Positions 1 through 6,857 of a stretch of DNA of 58,734 nt are shown here, one piece after another. The notes under the pieces are model-generated. The model had not been told where the DNA came from. It saw only the letters and a list, made by a program, of their open reading frames with translations, and did no database searches. Source of the stretch: Xanthomonas cannabis pv. cannabis. GTDB lineage: Bacteria > Pseudomonadota > Gammaproteobacteria > Xanthomonadales > Xanthomonadaceae. Positions within the stretch are counted from its first letter, which is position 1. Every line of letters begins with the position of its first letter. The stretch is taken from assembly GCF_000802365.1 (NCBI RefSeq), contig NZ_JSZE01000094.1:1-58734 (forward strand). Direction: 5' to 3'. The translations under genes and the position numbers were made by a program.

Positions 1-197
1 ACACCCATTACCCCGGCGCCCACGACCATGCCGGCGACCAGCACGTGCCCCACGTCCGCCTCAGCGGCCTATGGCTGGAACAACTGGGCTTTGCCATCGG
101 CACCAAGCTGCGCATCACCGCGAGCGAAGGGCAGCTGTTGATGGAGGTGTTGCCGCCGGTGGAGGTGCCTGCAAAGCAGCTTAGGGCGCGTCGGTGA
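1..197 (+). CDS. SymE-like toxin, C-terminal part (gene starts before the window)
   Basis: The reading frame beginning at base 3 is open to a TGA at 195-197 and gives 64 residues. It contains RLSGLWLEQLGFAIGTKLRI followed by a short Gly-Gln turn and LLMEVLPPVE. This pattern (L-x-G-x-WL-x-x-GF-x-x-G, then beta strands) is that of the SymE-type toxin domain, an AbrB-fold-derived family whose E. coli member is an SOS-induced RNA-targeting toxin controlled by an antisense RNA. The N-terminus lies outside the window, so completeness cannot be judged. The family assignment rests on the motif alone. Confidence 0.6.
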   Translation, partial: THYPGAHDHAGDQHVPHVRLSGLWLEQLGFAIGTKLRITASEGQLLMEVLPPVEVPAKQLRARR

Positions 198-343
198 GCG
201 CCGCCCGCCGCATTCAGCTGGATCCGTCCGCCGCTAGCCGATCTTGCGAACGCAGAACTACGTGGAGTAATTGCTGCCGCCGCCTGATTTGAGGTCATTG
301 ACGTGTTAAATTTCAGCGACACTCTTAGCGCAGGATCAGAGAG

Positions 344-943
344 ATGGCCCTCCACCTTGGGAAATCCCATGGCCGGCAAGTTAGCCAAGGACGTAATGCC
401 TTCCCTCAGGTAACGTTGTTACCAATTGCACTGCTGGCACTATGCACCTTTCATGCGGGATGTGCCCCCAGCACTCCACGCAATCAATCAGCCGTAGCGG
501 CTGCAAAGCCCTCCGTTGAAACCAGGAGCAAAGACGTGACGGAACGCCTCAAGCAAGATGTAGATCGTTTGATCGCAACTGACTTCCAAGATAGCGCTGC
601 CATCAGTGCTCAACTTCACACTCAACTCGGACCACCCCAGTTAGACGAGGAAAGAGAGTTGCGTGTCAGCGAGAGTGGTGTACTGGCAGGTGAGAAATTG
701 CAGCGCGTTGAATTCAGTAATGCAACAGATGATCCATCGCGTGGAAAGTTGTTGATCGATTTTTCTCCACCTGGTCCAACCTTTGTGCATGCCCCCTGGG
801 CAGATGCTATGCCCTATCCACCACGTCCGGATGCACCCGATTCGAGAGCATATTGGGTGATGACGGTTGACCGTACAAAAGTTACGTTTGGTCTGACTGA
901 AGACCAGGCGCACCTAAGTTATATCTCGATCAATAAAATGTGA
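344..943 (+). CDS. Putative outer-membrane or periplasmic lipoprotein, candidate immunity protein for the downstream effector
   Basis: 199 residues. A hydrophobic stretch at about residues 23-34 leads to FHAGC with the candidate lipidated Cys at residue 40, so a lipoprotein signal peptide is likely although the n-region is unusually long and the true start may be later. The mature part has no family I recognise. It lies 34 bp upstream of a type IV secretion effector gene on the same strand. In Xanthomonas the cognate immunity proteins (X-Tfi) are usually periplasmic or lipidated and encoded immediately next to the effector, which is why I propose immunity. The gene looks more AT-rich than the window average, as is common for laterally moved toxin/immunity cassettes. 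Function is inferred from position and export signal only. Confidence 0.6.
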   Translation: MALHLGKSHGRQVSQGRNAFPQVTLLPIALLALCTFHAGCAPSTPRNQSAVAAAKPSVETRSKDVTERLKQDVDRLIATDFQDSAAISAQLHTQLGPPQLDEERELRVSESGVLAGEKLQRVEFSNATDDPSRGKLLIDFSPPGPTFVHAPWADAMPYPPRPDAPDSRAYWVMTVDRTKVTFGLTEDQAHLSYISINKM

Positions 944-977
944 CTAAAGGCTTAGTTGCTCAAGCAAAGGAAATGCG

Positions 978-2132
978 ATGGAAGGCAATGAAGAATCAAA
1001 AATTCCGCAACCTAAGCAGGTGGGTGCATCATCTGCCGGCGCACCGCCCACCTTGCCGCTGAAAGACCCCGCACTTACTCCGTTTCTTGCTCAGTCACCT
1101 ACGCTACAAGCAGGCTTATCTCAGCTCAAGCGTGATGGCATAGGCGTTGTGTGGGGTAATGCAGGCGGGGGCACTTACATAGTGCCCGACAAGGAGATCG
1201 TGATTGACCAGAATGCGATCGGCAAGGGCGGGCGAATCGCCGCATCGCTCTCGCATGAGATTGGTCATCATCGGTTCGCCGAGCCTCCTGATTATTCGTC
1301 CAAACAAGCTTATGTGAGTAACATGCTCCGCGGCGAAGCTGCAGCAACGCTCAGTAACGCACTGGTTCGGCGTGAGATTTTGAATAATCAAGGGCCAGAT
1401 ATTGGTATCGCTGGTAGCGGAAATAGGCCGCAGCAGTACGAAGCAATTGCCGATCAACAAATGGCAGGCCGCATCACTCGCAATGCGGCGTTGAATCAGA
1501 TCGCCCAGATATTCAAGACGGAACAACCTTCGGTTGGGCCAAGTAAGACATACGAGCAATATTATGGCGATTACTACGACAAACACATTGTCCCCTGGAA
1601 GCTTAAACAAGGGCGGCCGGAGCCCGGAGCCGTTAGTGATATCGCTTTTTCTGATGTGAAGCAGGGTGGACTTGGCCCTGAATCACCCTTGACACCACCG
1701 AAGACCCCGTCGTTGCCCTCACAGCCAGGCCATGCGGACCACACGCTGTATCAGCAGATCAAAAGTGGTGTGATGCAGCTCGACGCCCAGCACGGCAAAG
1801 AGTGGGACGGGGCAAGCCAGCGTATGACCGCCAGCCTGCTTGCGCTGGCCAAAGAGGAGGGCTTGTCGCGGGTGGATCATGTAGTGCTCAACAACCCCAC
1901 AGGTCAGCTGGCCGGCGGCGAGAAGGTCTTTGTCGTCCAGGGCGCCCTCAACGACCCGGCACACCAGCGCACACACATGCCGACGGTGGACGCCGTGCAG
2001 GCACCAGAGACCCAGTCGTTCGATCGCCTGCAGGCAATTAACCAGACTCAGGCCCAGGCGCGTGAACAGCAGCAGGCGCTGGAGCAGTCGCAGCAAGCCG
2101 TTACCCAGACAGGACCATCAATAGCGCGCTGA
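978..2132 (+). CDS. Type IV secretion system effector (X-Tfe) with zinc-metallopeptidase-like N-terminus and XVIPCD
   Basis: 384 residues. Residues about 253-370 match the Xanthomonas VirD4-interacting conserved domain: GLSRVDHVVLNN, then VFVVQGALNDPAHQRTHMPTV, then a TQSFDRL segment and a Gln-rich tail. This domain targets antibacterial toxins to the chromosomal type IV secretion system. The N-terminal domain has SLSHEIGHHRF with an HExxH motif at residues 93-97. Possible third zinc ligands are Glu121 (MLRGEAAATLSN) or Glu156 in YEAIADQQ. This suggests a zinc-dependent hydrolase, probably a protease or a peptidoglycan-cleaving enzyme acting in the periplasm of rival bacteria. The start at 978 follows AAAGGAAATGCG. 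The XVIPCD assignment is strong; the substrate is unknown. Confidence 0.8.
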   Translation: MEGNEESKIPQPKQVGASSAGAPPTLPLKDPALTPFLAQSPTLQAGLSQLKRDGIGVVWGNAGGGTYIVPDKEIVIDQNAIGKGGRIAASLSHEIGHHRFAEPPDYSSKQAYVSNMLRGEAAATLSNALVRREILNNQGPDIGIAGSGNRPQQYEAIADQQMAGRITRNAALNQIAQIFKTEQPSVGPSKTYEQYYGDYYDKHIVPWKLKQGRPEPGAVSDIAFSDVKQGGLGPESPLTPPKTPSLPSQPGHADHTLYQQIKSGVMQLDAQHGKEWDGASQRMTASLLALAKEEGLSRVDHVVLNNPTGQLAGGEKVFVVQGALNDPAHQRTHMPTVDAVQAPETQSFDRLQAINQTQAQAREQQQALEQSQQAVTQTGPSIAR

Positions 2133-2389
2133 GATATTCCATGTCGTCGGTATTGCTGTCACTGAGTGCGACTGACTTGTCTCTTGTGTCGTTGATCCAC
2201 CTTCACAGAGCTGTAATCAGATGGGCGACTCCTCAAAATCAAATGTAATTGTCTGATCGAAATCTCCAGGAATTCCTTGGCCGGCGTGAGCCGGAATTCG
2301 CTAGAAGGGGCGTCGCTATTCCTGCAAGGATGCGTGTGCTTTGTGCTTCTGGTAAAACATCGCTTTACCGCTGGAAGGGGCCGCGCTGT

Positions 2390-2803
2390 ATGCCATTCGC
2401 TATCTTCCCTCATTACTTTTCGGCATCGGCCGCAGTGGTTGTTGCCACCTTTGCAGGATGCGCCATGAATGAGCCACCGATTTCAAAGGAACAGTTTTCC
2501 GAGCATGTTGTGACGCTGCTGGCCGGCAAGGACTCGGCGGTGGTCGAAGCCGGCAAGCTGACCGATTTCCCTTGGAAGACGCTGTGCTTCGAGCGCGATG
2601 ACAGCCTGTTGCTGAAGTTCGATCGCGACGGAGAGACATCCGTGCTGCCGTTGCCCTATGAAGAGTTCTTCGTGGATGAGGCACATGTGAGCAATTCCCT
2701 GGAGGACAGCTGTGTCACGCCATCCGATCGCATCCTGATCAAGAAGAAGTATCCGGGCTATCAAGGGCCTATCGAGTTTCAGAAGGCAGCGCAGGGAGGC
2801 TAG
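2390..2803 (+). CDS. Small lipoprotein, candidate immunity protein for the second effector
   Basis: 137 residues when started at ATG 2390, the start that puts a normal signal peptide at the N-terminus (MPFAIFPHYFSASAAVVVAT then FAGC, Cys24). The frame stays open upstream to 2249, but that extension would bury the signal. The mature part carries two further cysteines (TLCFERDD and EDSCVTP) that could form a disulfide in the periplasm. The stop codon is followed after 3 bp by the ATG of the next gene, so the two are translationally coupled. The pairing lipoprotein-then-effector repeats the layout just upstream. No family recognised; the immunity role is inferred from context. Confidence 0.65.
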   Translation: MPFAIFPHYFSASAAVVVATFAGCAMNEPPISKEQFSEHVVTLLAGKDSAVVEAGKLTDFPWKTLCFERDDSLLLKFDRDGETSVLPLPYEEFFVDEAHVSNSLEDSCVTPSDRILIKKKYPGYQGPIEFQKAAQGG

Positions 2804-2806
2804 GCC

Positions 2807-3673
2807 ATGGTCGATATCACCGATCCAAAGGGTGCCAAGCGTGAGATTGAGCAGGAAGCCTATCGGCACTACGAACATCTGAGCGGCATCACCTTGGCAA
2901 AGCGTCCCGATGGCACCTTCCAATCGCAGGGGCACAACGACGAGCTCGATGCCTTTCGGCATGCGTATACCAGCGGCCGTGTCACCCAGCTTGCGTTAGG
3001 TCAGCAATGGATCGCACGCAGGTTCGGGGATGATGCCGAGATTGGGCCAGCCCATCCAAATGATCCCTACGAACATCGCATGGATCTATGGAACAACGAA
3101 GCCGGTCGCCGGCTTGGCGATCAGACCTCCGGGCAGGATGAGCTGGCGCGACAGGCCTACGCTGCGCTGCGCCAGGGCGATCTGGCGACCGGTTTGAACG
3201 ATCCGCGGCTGAGGCAGCTGTTTCCCGACGATCCACGCCTGGCGCGCCCCCAGGGAGATCCAGAACGGGACCTTGTGACCAGGAGCGACGTTGACCGTAT
3301 CAACAAGGATGTATCGCGTTTGCAGGACCAGGCGCGTGACAAGTTCCCAGACACGCATCCGGATCGTGCGTATTTCCAGACGTTGCGTGGGCAGCTGCCG
3401 GCATCCGTTTCCGATACCAAGGTTGCCGAGGTCATGATTGCCGCAAAGCAGGCCGGCATGGAACGGGTCGACCAACTTGCCGGCGCCGTGTTACGTGACG
3501 ATCACATCTTCGTGGCTGGAAAGACGCCGGGATTTCGTGCGCAGGTGGACGCAACAACTCCGGCACCCGATATGCGCCAGAGCCTCTACACGGCCGACCA
3601 GCAGAATGCTGTCCACGCCTATGACCAAGCGCAGTCGCAAGCTGCACCACAAGCCCCTGCACCTGCACGTTAG
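2807..3673 (+). CDS. Probable type IV secretion effector with DAFRHAY/DLWNNE domain and divergent XVIPCD
   Basis: 288 residues. The N-terminal domain has GHNDELDAFRHAYTSG at about residues 42-57 and HRMDLWNNEAGRRLG at about 90-104, the two signature blocks of the DUF6973-type domain found in polymorphic toxins. The conserved His/Asp/Asn/Glu set suggests an enzyme, but its chemistry is not known to me. The C-terminal half contains AGMERVDQLAGAVLRDDHIFVAG, a run of polar residues and an Ala/Gln/Pro tail. This resembles a divergent VirD4-interacting domain but is less clear than in the first effector. The gene is coupled to the lipoprotein gene ending at 2803. Together with 344-2132 it makes a two-cassette toxin island with no secretion genes nearby. 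Confidence 0.65.
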   Translation: MVDITDPKGAKREIEQEAYRHYEHLSGITLAKRPDGTFQSQGHNDELDAFRHAYTSGRVTQLALGQQWIARRFGDDAEIGPAHPNDPYEHRMDLWNNEAGRRLGDQTSGQDELARQAYAALRQGDLATGLNDPRLRQLFPDDPRLARPQGDPERDLVTRSDVDRINKDVSRLQDQARDKFPDTHPDRAYFQTLRGQLPASVSDTKVAEVMIAAKQAGMERVDQLAGAVLRDDHIFVAGKTPGFRAQVDATTPAPDMRQSLYTADQQNAVHAYDQAQSQAAPQAPAPAR

Positions 3674-3755
3674 CCGGCCCACGGGGGCCTAGCGGGCGGT
3701 TGGAGATTGTCGCGTGCTACCCGATGTCTTTCGTATCCCAGCCTGTCGGTCACGA

Positions 3756-4577
3756 CTAGCCCTTCTTTTGCCTGGCAAGCCCTTTTTTGCATAACCCAAT
3801 ATTGGTTCTAGCTGCGCGAACGATTGCCAGATAGCGATCGGCAAGGGCCGGCGGCCAGTTGTCCGTCACCGCATCGTCTGGTGACGCTGCATCTTCAGCG
3901 TAGTCGTGCAGCGTTTCCAGGCATTGCGTGTACTGGGAAGTCTTGTACTGGGTGATTGCCAGGTCGTTGCGCATATCTCCCTTCTCGTCCCATTCCAGTG
4001 TCTGCCCGCACCGCGTCAGGATGGGAGACAGTGTAGGGAGTGCTGCTTGATAGTCCTTGCGATCGTAGTGCTGCTGAAACATCGCGCGCGTGCGGGCAAT
4101 GGCGTTGCGGTCGCAGCCTGTCGTGGCACGAAGGTAATGCGCCTCAAAACCGCCGTTATAACCGCACAAGGTTTTGCATTCCATCGGGGTAGGCGTCGTG
4201 ACGTCGATGCCTCCGGCGACTGGTGAGAACTGAACCTTGCAGCCTGTAGCGCCAGCTTCATTCTCTGCGCTGCCTTGCGTGCTTTGGACGGTGCCCTGCA
4301 GTGAACACATCGATTGGCCGGTCGTGCTTTCCAAGGAGAATCGAAGCGCGCCATTGTCGTTGGTCAGCAGCAACCGGCCCCACCCCGCGTCTGTAATGTA
4401 TTCACCTGGCTCAAGCGGCCTGGCTTCCACATGCTGCGCAACGGCAGATGTATGGGGAGCTGCCGTCAATGCGGTTGGCCCAGGCTTGCCGATGGTTGAC
4501 TGTGCAGCAATTGGCGCGATGAAGAGGGTGCCGGCCAGCCCTGCGAACATCCAGGCGGTAGGTATGAGGTAGTCCAT
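3756..4577 (-). CDS. Exported cysteine-rich protein, LprI/lysozyme-inhibitor-like architecture
   Basis: 273 residues with an N-terminal hydrophobic signal ending around PIAAQS. A first domain (about residues 55-155) has GWGRLLLTNDNGALRFSLES, then MCSLQGTV, GCKVQFSP and CKTLCGYNGGFEAHYL. A second all-alpha part has CDRNAIARTRAMFQQHYDRK and two further Cys. This layout (beta sandwich of an inhibitor type, then a helical segment with spaced Cys) resembles proteins annotated as lysozyme-inhibitor LprI-like in xanthomonads, but I am not certain. It would act in the periplasm. An AAGGGAA ribosome site precedes the ATG. The gene is convergent with the effector cassettes; a defensive role against cell-wall toxins is possible but not shown. 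Confidence 0.55.
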   Translation of the reverse strand: MDYLIPTAWMFAGLAGTLFIAPIAAQSTIGKPGPTALTAAPHTSAVAQHVEARPLEPGEYITDAGWGRLLLTNDNGALRFSLESTTGQSMCSLQGTVQSTQGSAENEAGATGCKVQFSPVAGGIDVTTPTPMECKTLCGYNGGFEAHYLRATTGCDRNAIARTRAMFQQHYDRKDYQAALPTLSPILTRCGQTLEWDEKGDMRNDLAITQYKTSQYTQCLETLHDYAEDAASPDDAVTDNWPPALADRYLAIVRAARTNIGLCKKGLARQKKG

Positions 4578-5185
4578 TACGTTGGGTTCCCTTTGCTTTT
4601 ATGCGTGTGGCGTAAATTGGCTGCCTCGGTCTACGCGGTGTCTGAATCCGGATGGCAGCTTGCCCTGATTCCATCATCAGCACTGCAGACGATAGTCTGC
4701 CCGTTTCGCTTTGCATCTGCCGTATGTATGTGCCTGCTGACGGCAATGTGCGGCTCATTTGCTCTCGGGTATGCATTGGCCTGGTGCACGCGTCGCAGCA
4801 AGCGGCGTATTCGTTGTCTGCAACTGCTGCAGCGCGCCGCTTTGCTGTTTGCTTGGAGTGCGCGGGAAAAAGCGTTGTAACCGTGCGATGCCGCGGGCAG
4901 GACTGCGCTTGCAGCGACCAGGTGTGGAGTGCGTGGTGATCTCGACCGAGGCTGACTAACACCCACAACGTAGGGGGTTAGCATCGCTTGCCGTCATAGA
5001 GGAAGAGGTGGGGCTGCGGTTCGGGGTGCGGCGCCCACCACCCACTCTCCATCTTTCGGCTGCACTGCTCATGTTCAGATCCACTTGCATGACCCTCGCG
5101 CGCGCGTTGCGCTGGTGCGTCGTGTCGCAAGATGCGTGGGGAAGTTGGTGGGCAGCGGCACTTGGCCGAAGGCGCGGCGATCACG
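4578..5185. other. Intergenic stretch, no gene supported
   Basis: Several overlapping open frames occur on both strands but none has a recognisable domain, a good ribosome site and a plausible composition. The plus frame 4593-4880 encodes a Cys- and Ala-rich peptide that I do not regard as convincing. The stretch presumably carries the promoter of the minus-strand gene ending here and that of the sigma factor that follows. Confidence 0.4.
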
Positions 5186-5758
5186 ATGAGCTCGCGTGAC
5201 GGGCCGCCCATGGCGCGCGGGCAGCCGTCGCTCGCCGAGAGGGACCGTCTCCGCGCCGAGTTCGACCAGGCATTGGCCGCACTGCATGCTGAGCTGTTGG
5301 TGTACCTGCGCCGCCGTACGCGCGATGCCGAGACCGCTGCAGACCTGGCACAGGAGACCTTCTCGCGGATGATGGTGTACCGCGATGCGCCCAACATCGG
5401 CGACCGCCGGCTGCTGATGTACCGCATCGCGCACAACCTGGTGATCGAGCAGCGGCGCTCGCGTCAGCGGCGGCTGGCGGCGCAGCACGTGTCGCTGGAC
5501 CAGGTTGCACCGATCAGCGCCGACGAGGCCGGCGTGGACGAGATCGCCGATGCACGCCAGACACTCGATGTGCTGCTCAAGCGCACCTTGCTCGAGCTGC
5601 CGCCAAAGTGCCGGCTTGCGTTCAAGCTCAGCCGGTTCGACGGGCTCACCTATCCGCAGATCGCCGCGAAGATGGGGATCTCCACCAAGATGGTGGAGAA
5701 GCACATCAGCCGTGCGCTGCTGGCGTGCCGCGCGGCGGTGGGGGAATTGCCGCAGTAA
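5186..5758 (+). CDS. ECF sigma factor, FecI type
   Basis: 190 residues from ATG 5186; a later ATG at 5210 is equally possible and neither has a strong ribosome site. Region 2 is visible as LRRRTRDAETAADLAQETFSRM and LLMYRIAHNLVIEQRR. Region 4 is visible as LLELPPKCRLAFKLSRFDGLTYPQIAAKMGISTKMVEKHISRAL, the typical FecI-group spelling (PPKCR..F.LSR..G..Y..IA..MGIS...VEKHI). FecI-type factors are released by an anti-sigma factor when a TonB-dependent receptor binds its ligand, and then transcribe the receptor gene. Here it is followed by a FecR-like gene, a receptor, an isopeptidase and the lasso genes, so the likely ligand is a lasso peptide or its metal complex. Confidence 0.88.
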   Translation: MSSRDGPPMARGQPSLAERDRLRAEFDQALAALHAELLVYLRRRTRDAETAADLAQETFSRMMVYRDAPNIGDRRLLMYRIAHNLVIEQRRSRQRRLAAQHVSLDQVAPISADEAGVDEIADARQTLDVLLKRTLLELPPKCRLAFKLSRFDGLTYPQIAAKMGISTKMVEKHISRALLACRAAVGELPQ

Positions 5759-5851
5759 CCGGGCTGCAAGGCGGCTGGCTGGCGCCGCCGGAAGATGCTG
5801 GTAGCATCGTGCGCGAGGCCGCAGCAGACGGCCCGTCGGGAGTCACCAGCC

Positions 5852-6175
5852 ATGCGTGCAGAGTCCGGGCGCATCCACGCGCAGGCGGCCGCCTATCTCG
5901 TTCGACGCGGCAGCGAGACTGCTGCCGAGCGCGCTGCGCGCGAGGCGTGGCTGGCTGCCGATCCGCGCCACCGTGCGGCCTACCAGCAGTTGCTCGACGT
6001 GGACGAACACGCGTCGGCAGTGCTGGATGACCCCGAGTTGCAGGCCGCCACTGCACGCGATCTGGAACTGCTGACGCCGGCCTCTGCCCGGCGTCGTCGC
6101 TGGCCCTGGCTGTTGCTGGCAGCGATGCTGGTTGCCGCGATCGGCTACGCGGTGCATCACCTGCTGGTGCAGTAG
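5852..6175 (+). CDS. Truncated FecR-like anti-sigma factor (cytoplasmic domain plus membrane anchor only)
   Basis: 107 residues from ATG 5852, which has CGGGAG about ten bases upstream. Residues about 5-75 form the FecR N-terminal sigma-binding domain: AAAYLVRRGSETAAERAAREAWLAADPRHRAAYQQL, with the hallmark W-x-x-x-DP-x-x-x-x-A-Y-x-x-L. Residues about 84-105 (RRRRWPWLLLAAMLVAAIGYAVHHLL) are a single membrane helix. The protein then stops. FecR proteins are normally around 300 residues or more, with a periplasmic domain that senses the receptor; that domain is absent and I see no continuation in another frame. It may hold the sigma factor constitutively, signal through another protein, or be a decayed gene. 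Confidence 0.8.
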   Translation: MRAESGRIHAQAAAYLVRRGSETAAERAAREAWLAADPRHRAAYQQLLDVDEHASAVLDDPELQAATARDLELLTPASARRRRWPWLLLAAMLVAAIGYAVHHLLVQ

Positions 6176-6857
6176 CGCGCACTCAGCGCTCGGCACTCAG
6201 TAAACCGCACTGCGTGTTGCAGAAGCCGTTGAATGTGCGCTCTGTTGCAGCGCTGCCTGCATATTGCACACGTTGCTGGTAGGGCATTGCGCTTGCGCAA
6301 CATCACTTGTTGTCGGGGGACGCAATGGCGATGGTGCCGCGCCCAGGACGCGAAGGATGCACATGCAAGCACGACGGGCAGTATCGGGGAGTGGTGTCGG
6401 TTTTGATCATGCACGCAGCAGACTGGCAGTGGCGGTTGTCTCGCTGCTGTCGCTGCACAACCTTGCGGCGCAGGAACGCACTGCTGTGCAACGCGTGCAG
6501 ACCCCAGCGGTGGAAGCGGATGCGCAGCTCGGTGATGCGCCTGTGCACGTAGCCACGGCCGGCATGCTCTGGTGATGGCGATGCAGGCGTAGTGGACGCG
6601 TAGGAGGTAGTGGGGAAAGGGCAATTGCATACACAGCGATGACGTGTCGGGCCCGGATGGGTGCCGAGCCATTTTGCGTGCGCAATGATTGCTCGAAAAT
6701 CAAACAGTTAGTGATACTGGTCGCTGCCCGCCGCGCTGCGGTGCCCGCGTTTTCAGCAGTCGGGTGCAGGACCGATCTTGCTCAGCTGGCGATGCGCGCC
6801 GGGTCGACCCGGAGTGCGCCGTCGGCGGGCCAACCCAGGCAAGCCAAAGGACGCAGC
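6176..6857 (+). promoter_or_regulatory. 682-bp upstream region of the TonB-dependent receptor gene, probable promoter region
   Basis: No convincing gene. A frame from 6357 to 6575 encodes a peptide with a signal-like stretch (RLAVAVVSLLSLHNLAAQ) but lacks a good ribosome site and any known domain. A locally AT-rich patch at about 6684-6720 contains CGAAAATCAAACAG and GTGATACTGGTC and could hold a promoter, possibly the target of the FecI-type sigma factor upstream. I cannot place -35 and -10 boxes with confidence. The size of the gap suggests that the receptor gene has its own promoter rather than relying on read-through. Confidence 0.3.

Noticed and set aside
4593..4880. 95-residue membrane-like protein
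   Set aside because: No ribosome site, erratic composition and overlapping frames of similar quality on both strands.
6357..6575. Short exported protein upstream of the TonB receptor
   Set aside because: A signal-like stretch exists but there is no ribosome site or domain; kept only as a remark in the promoter region.
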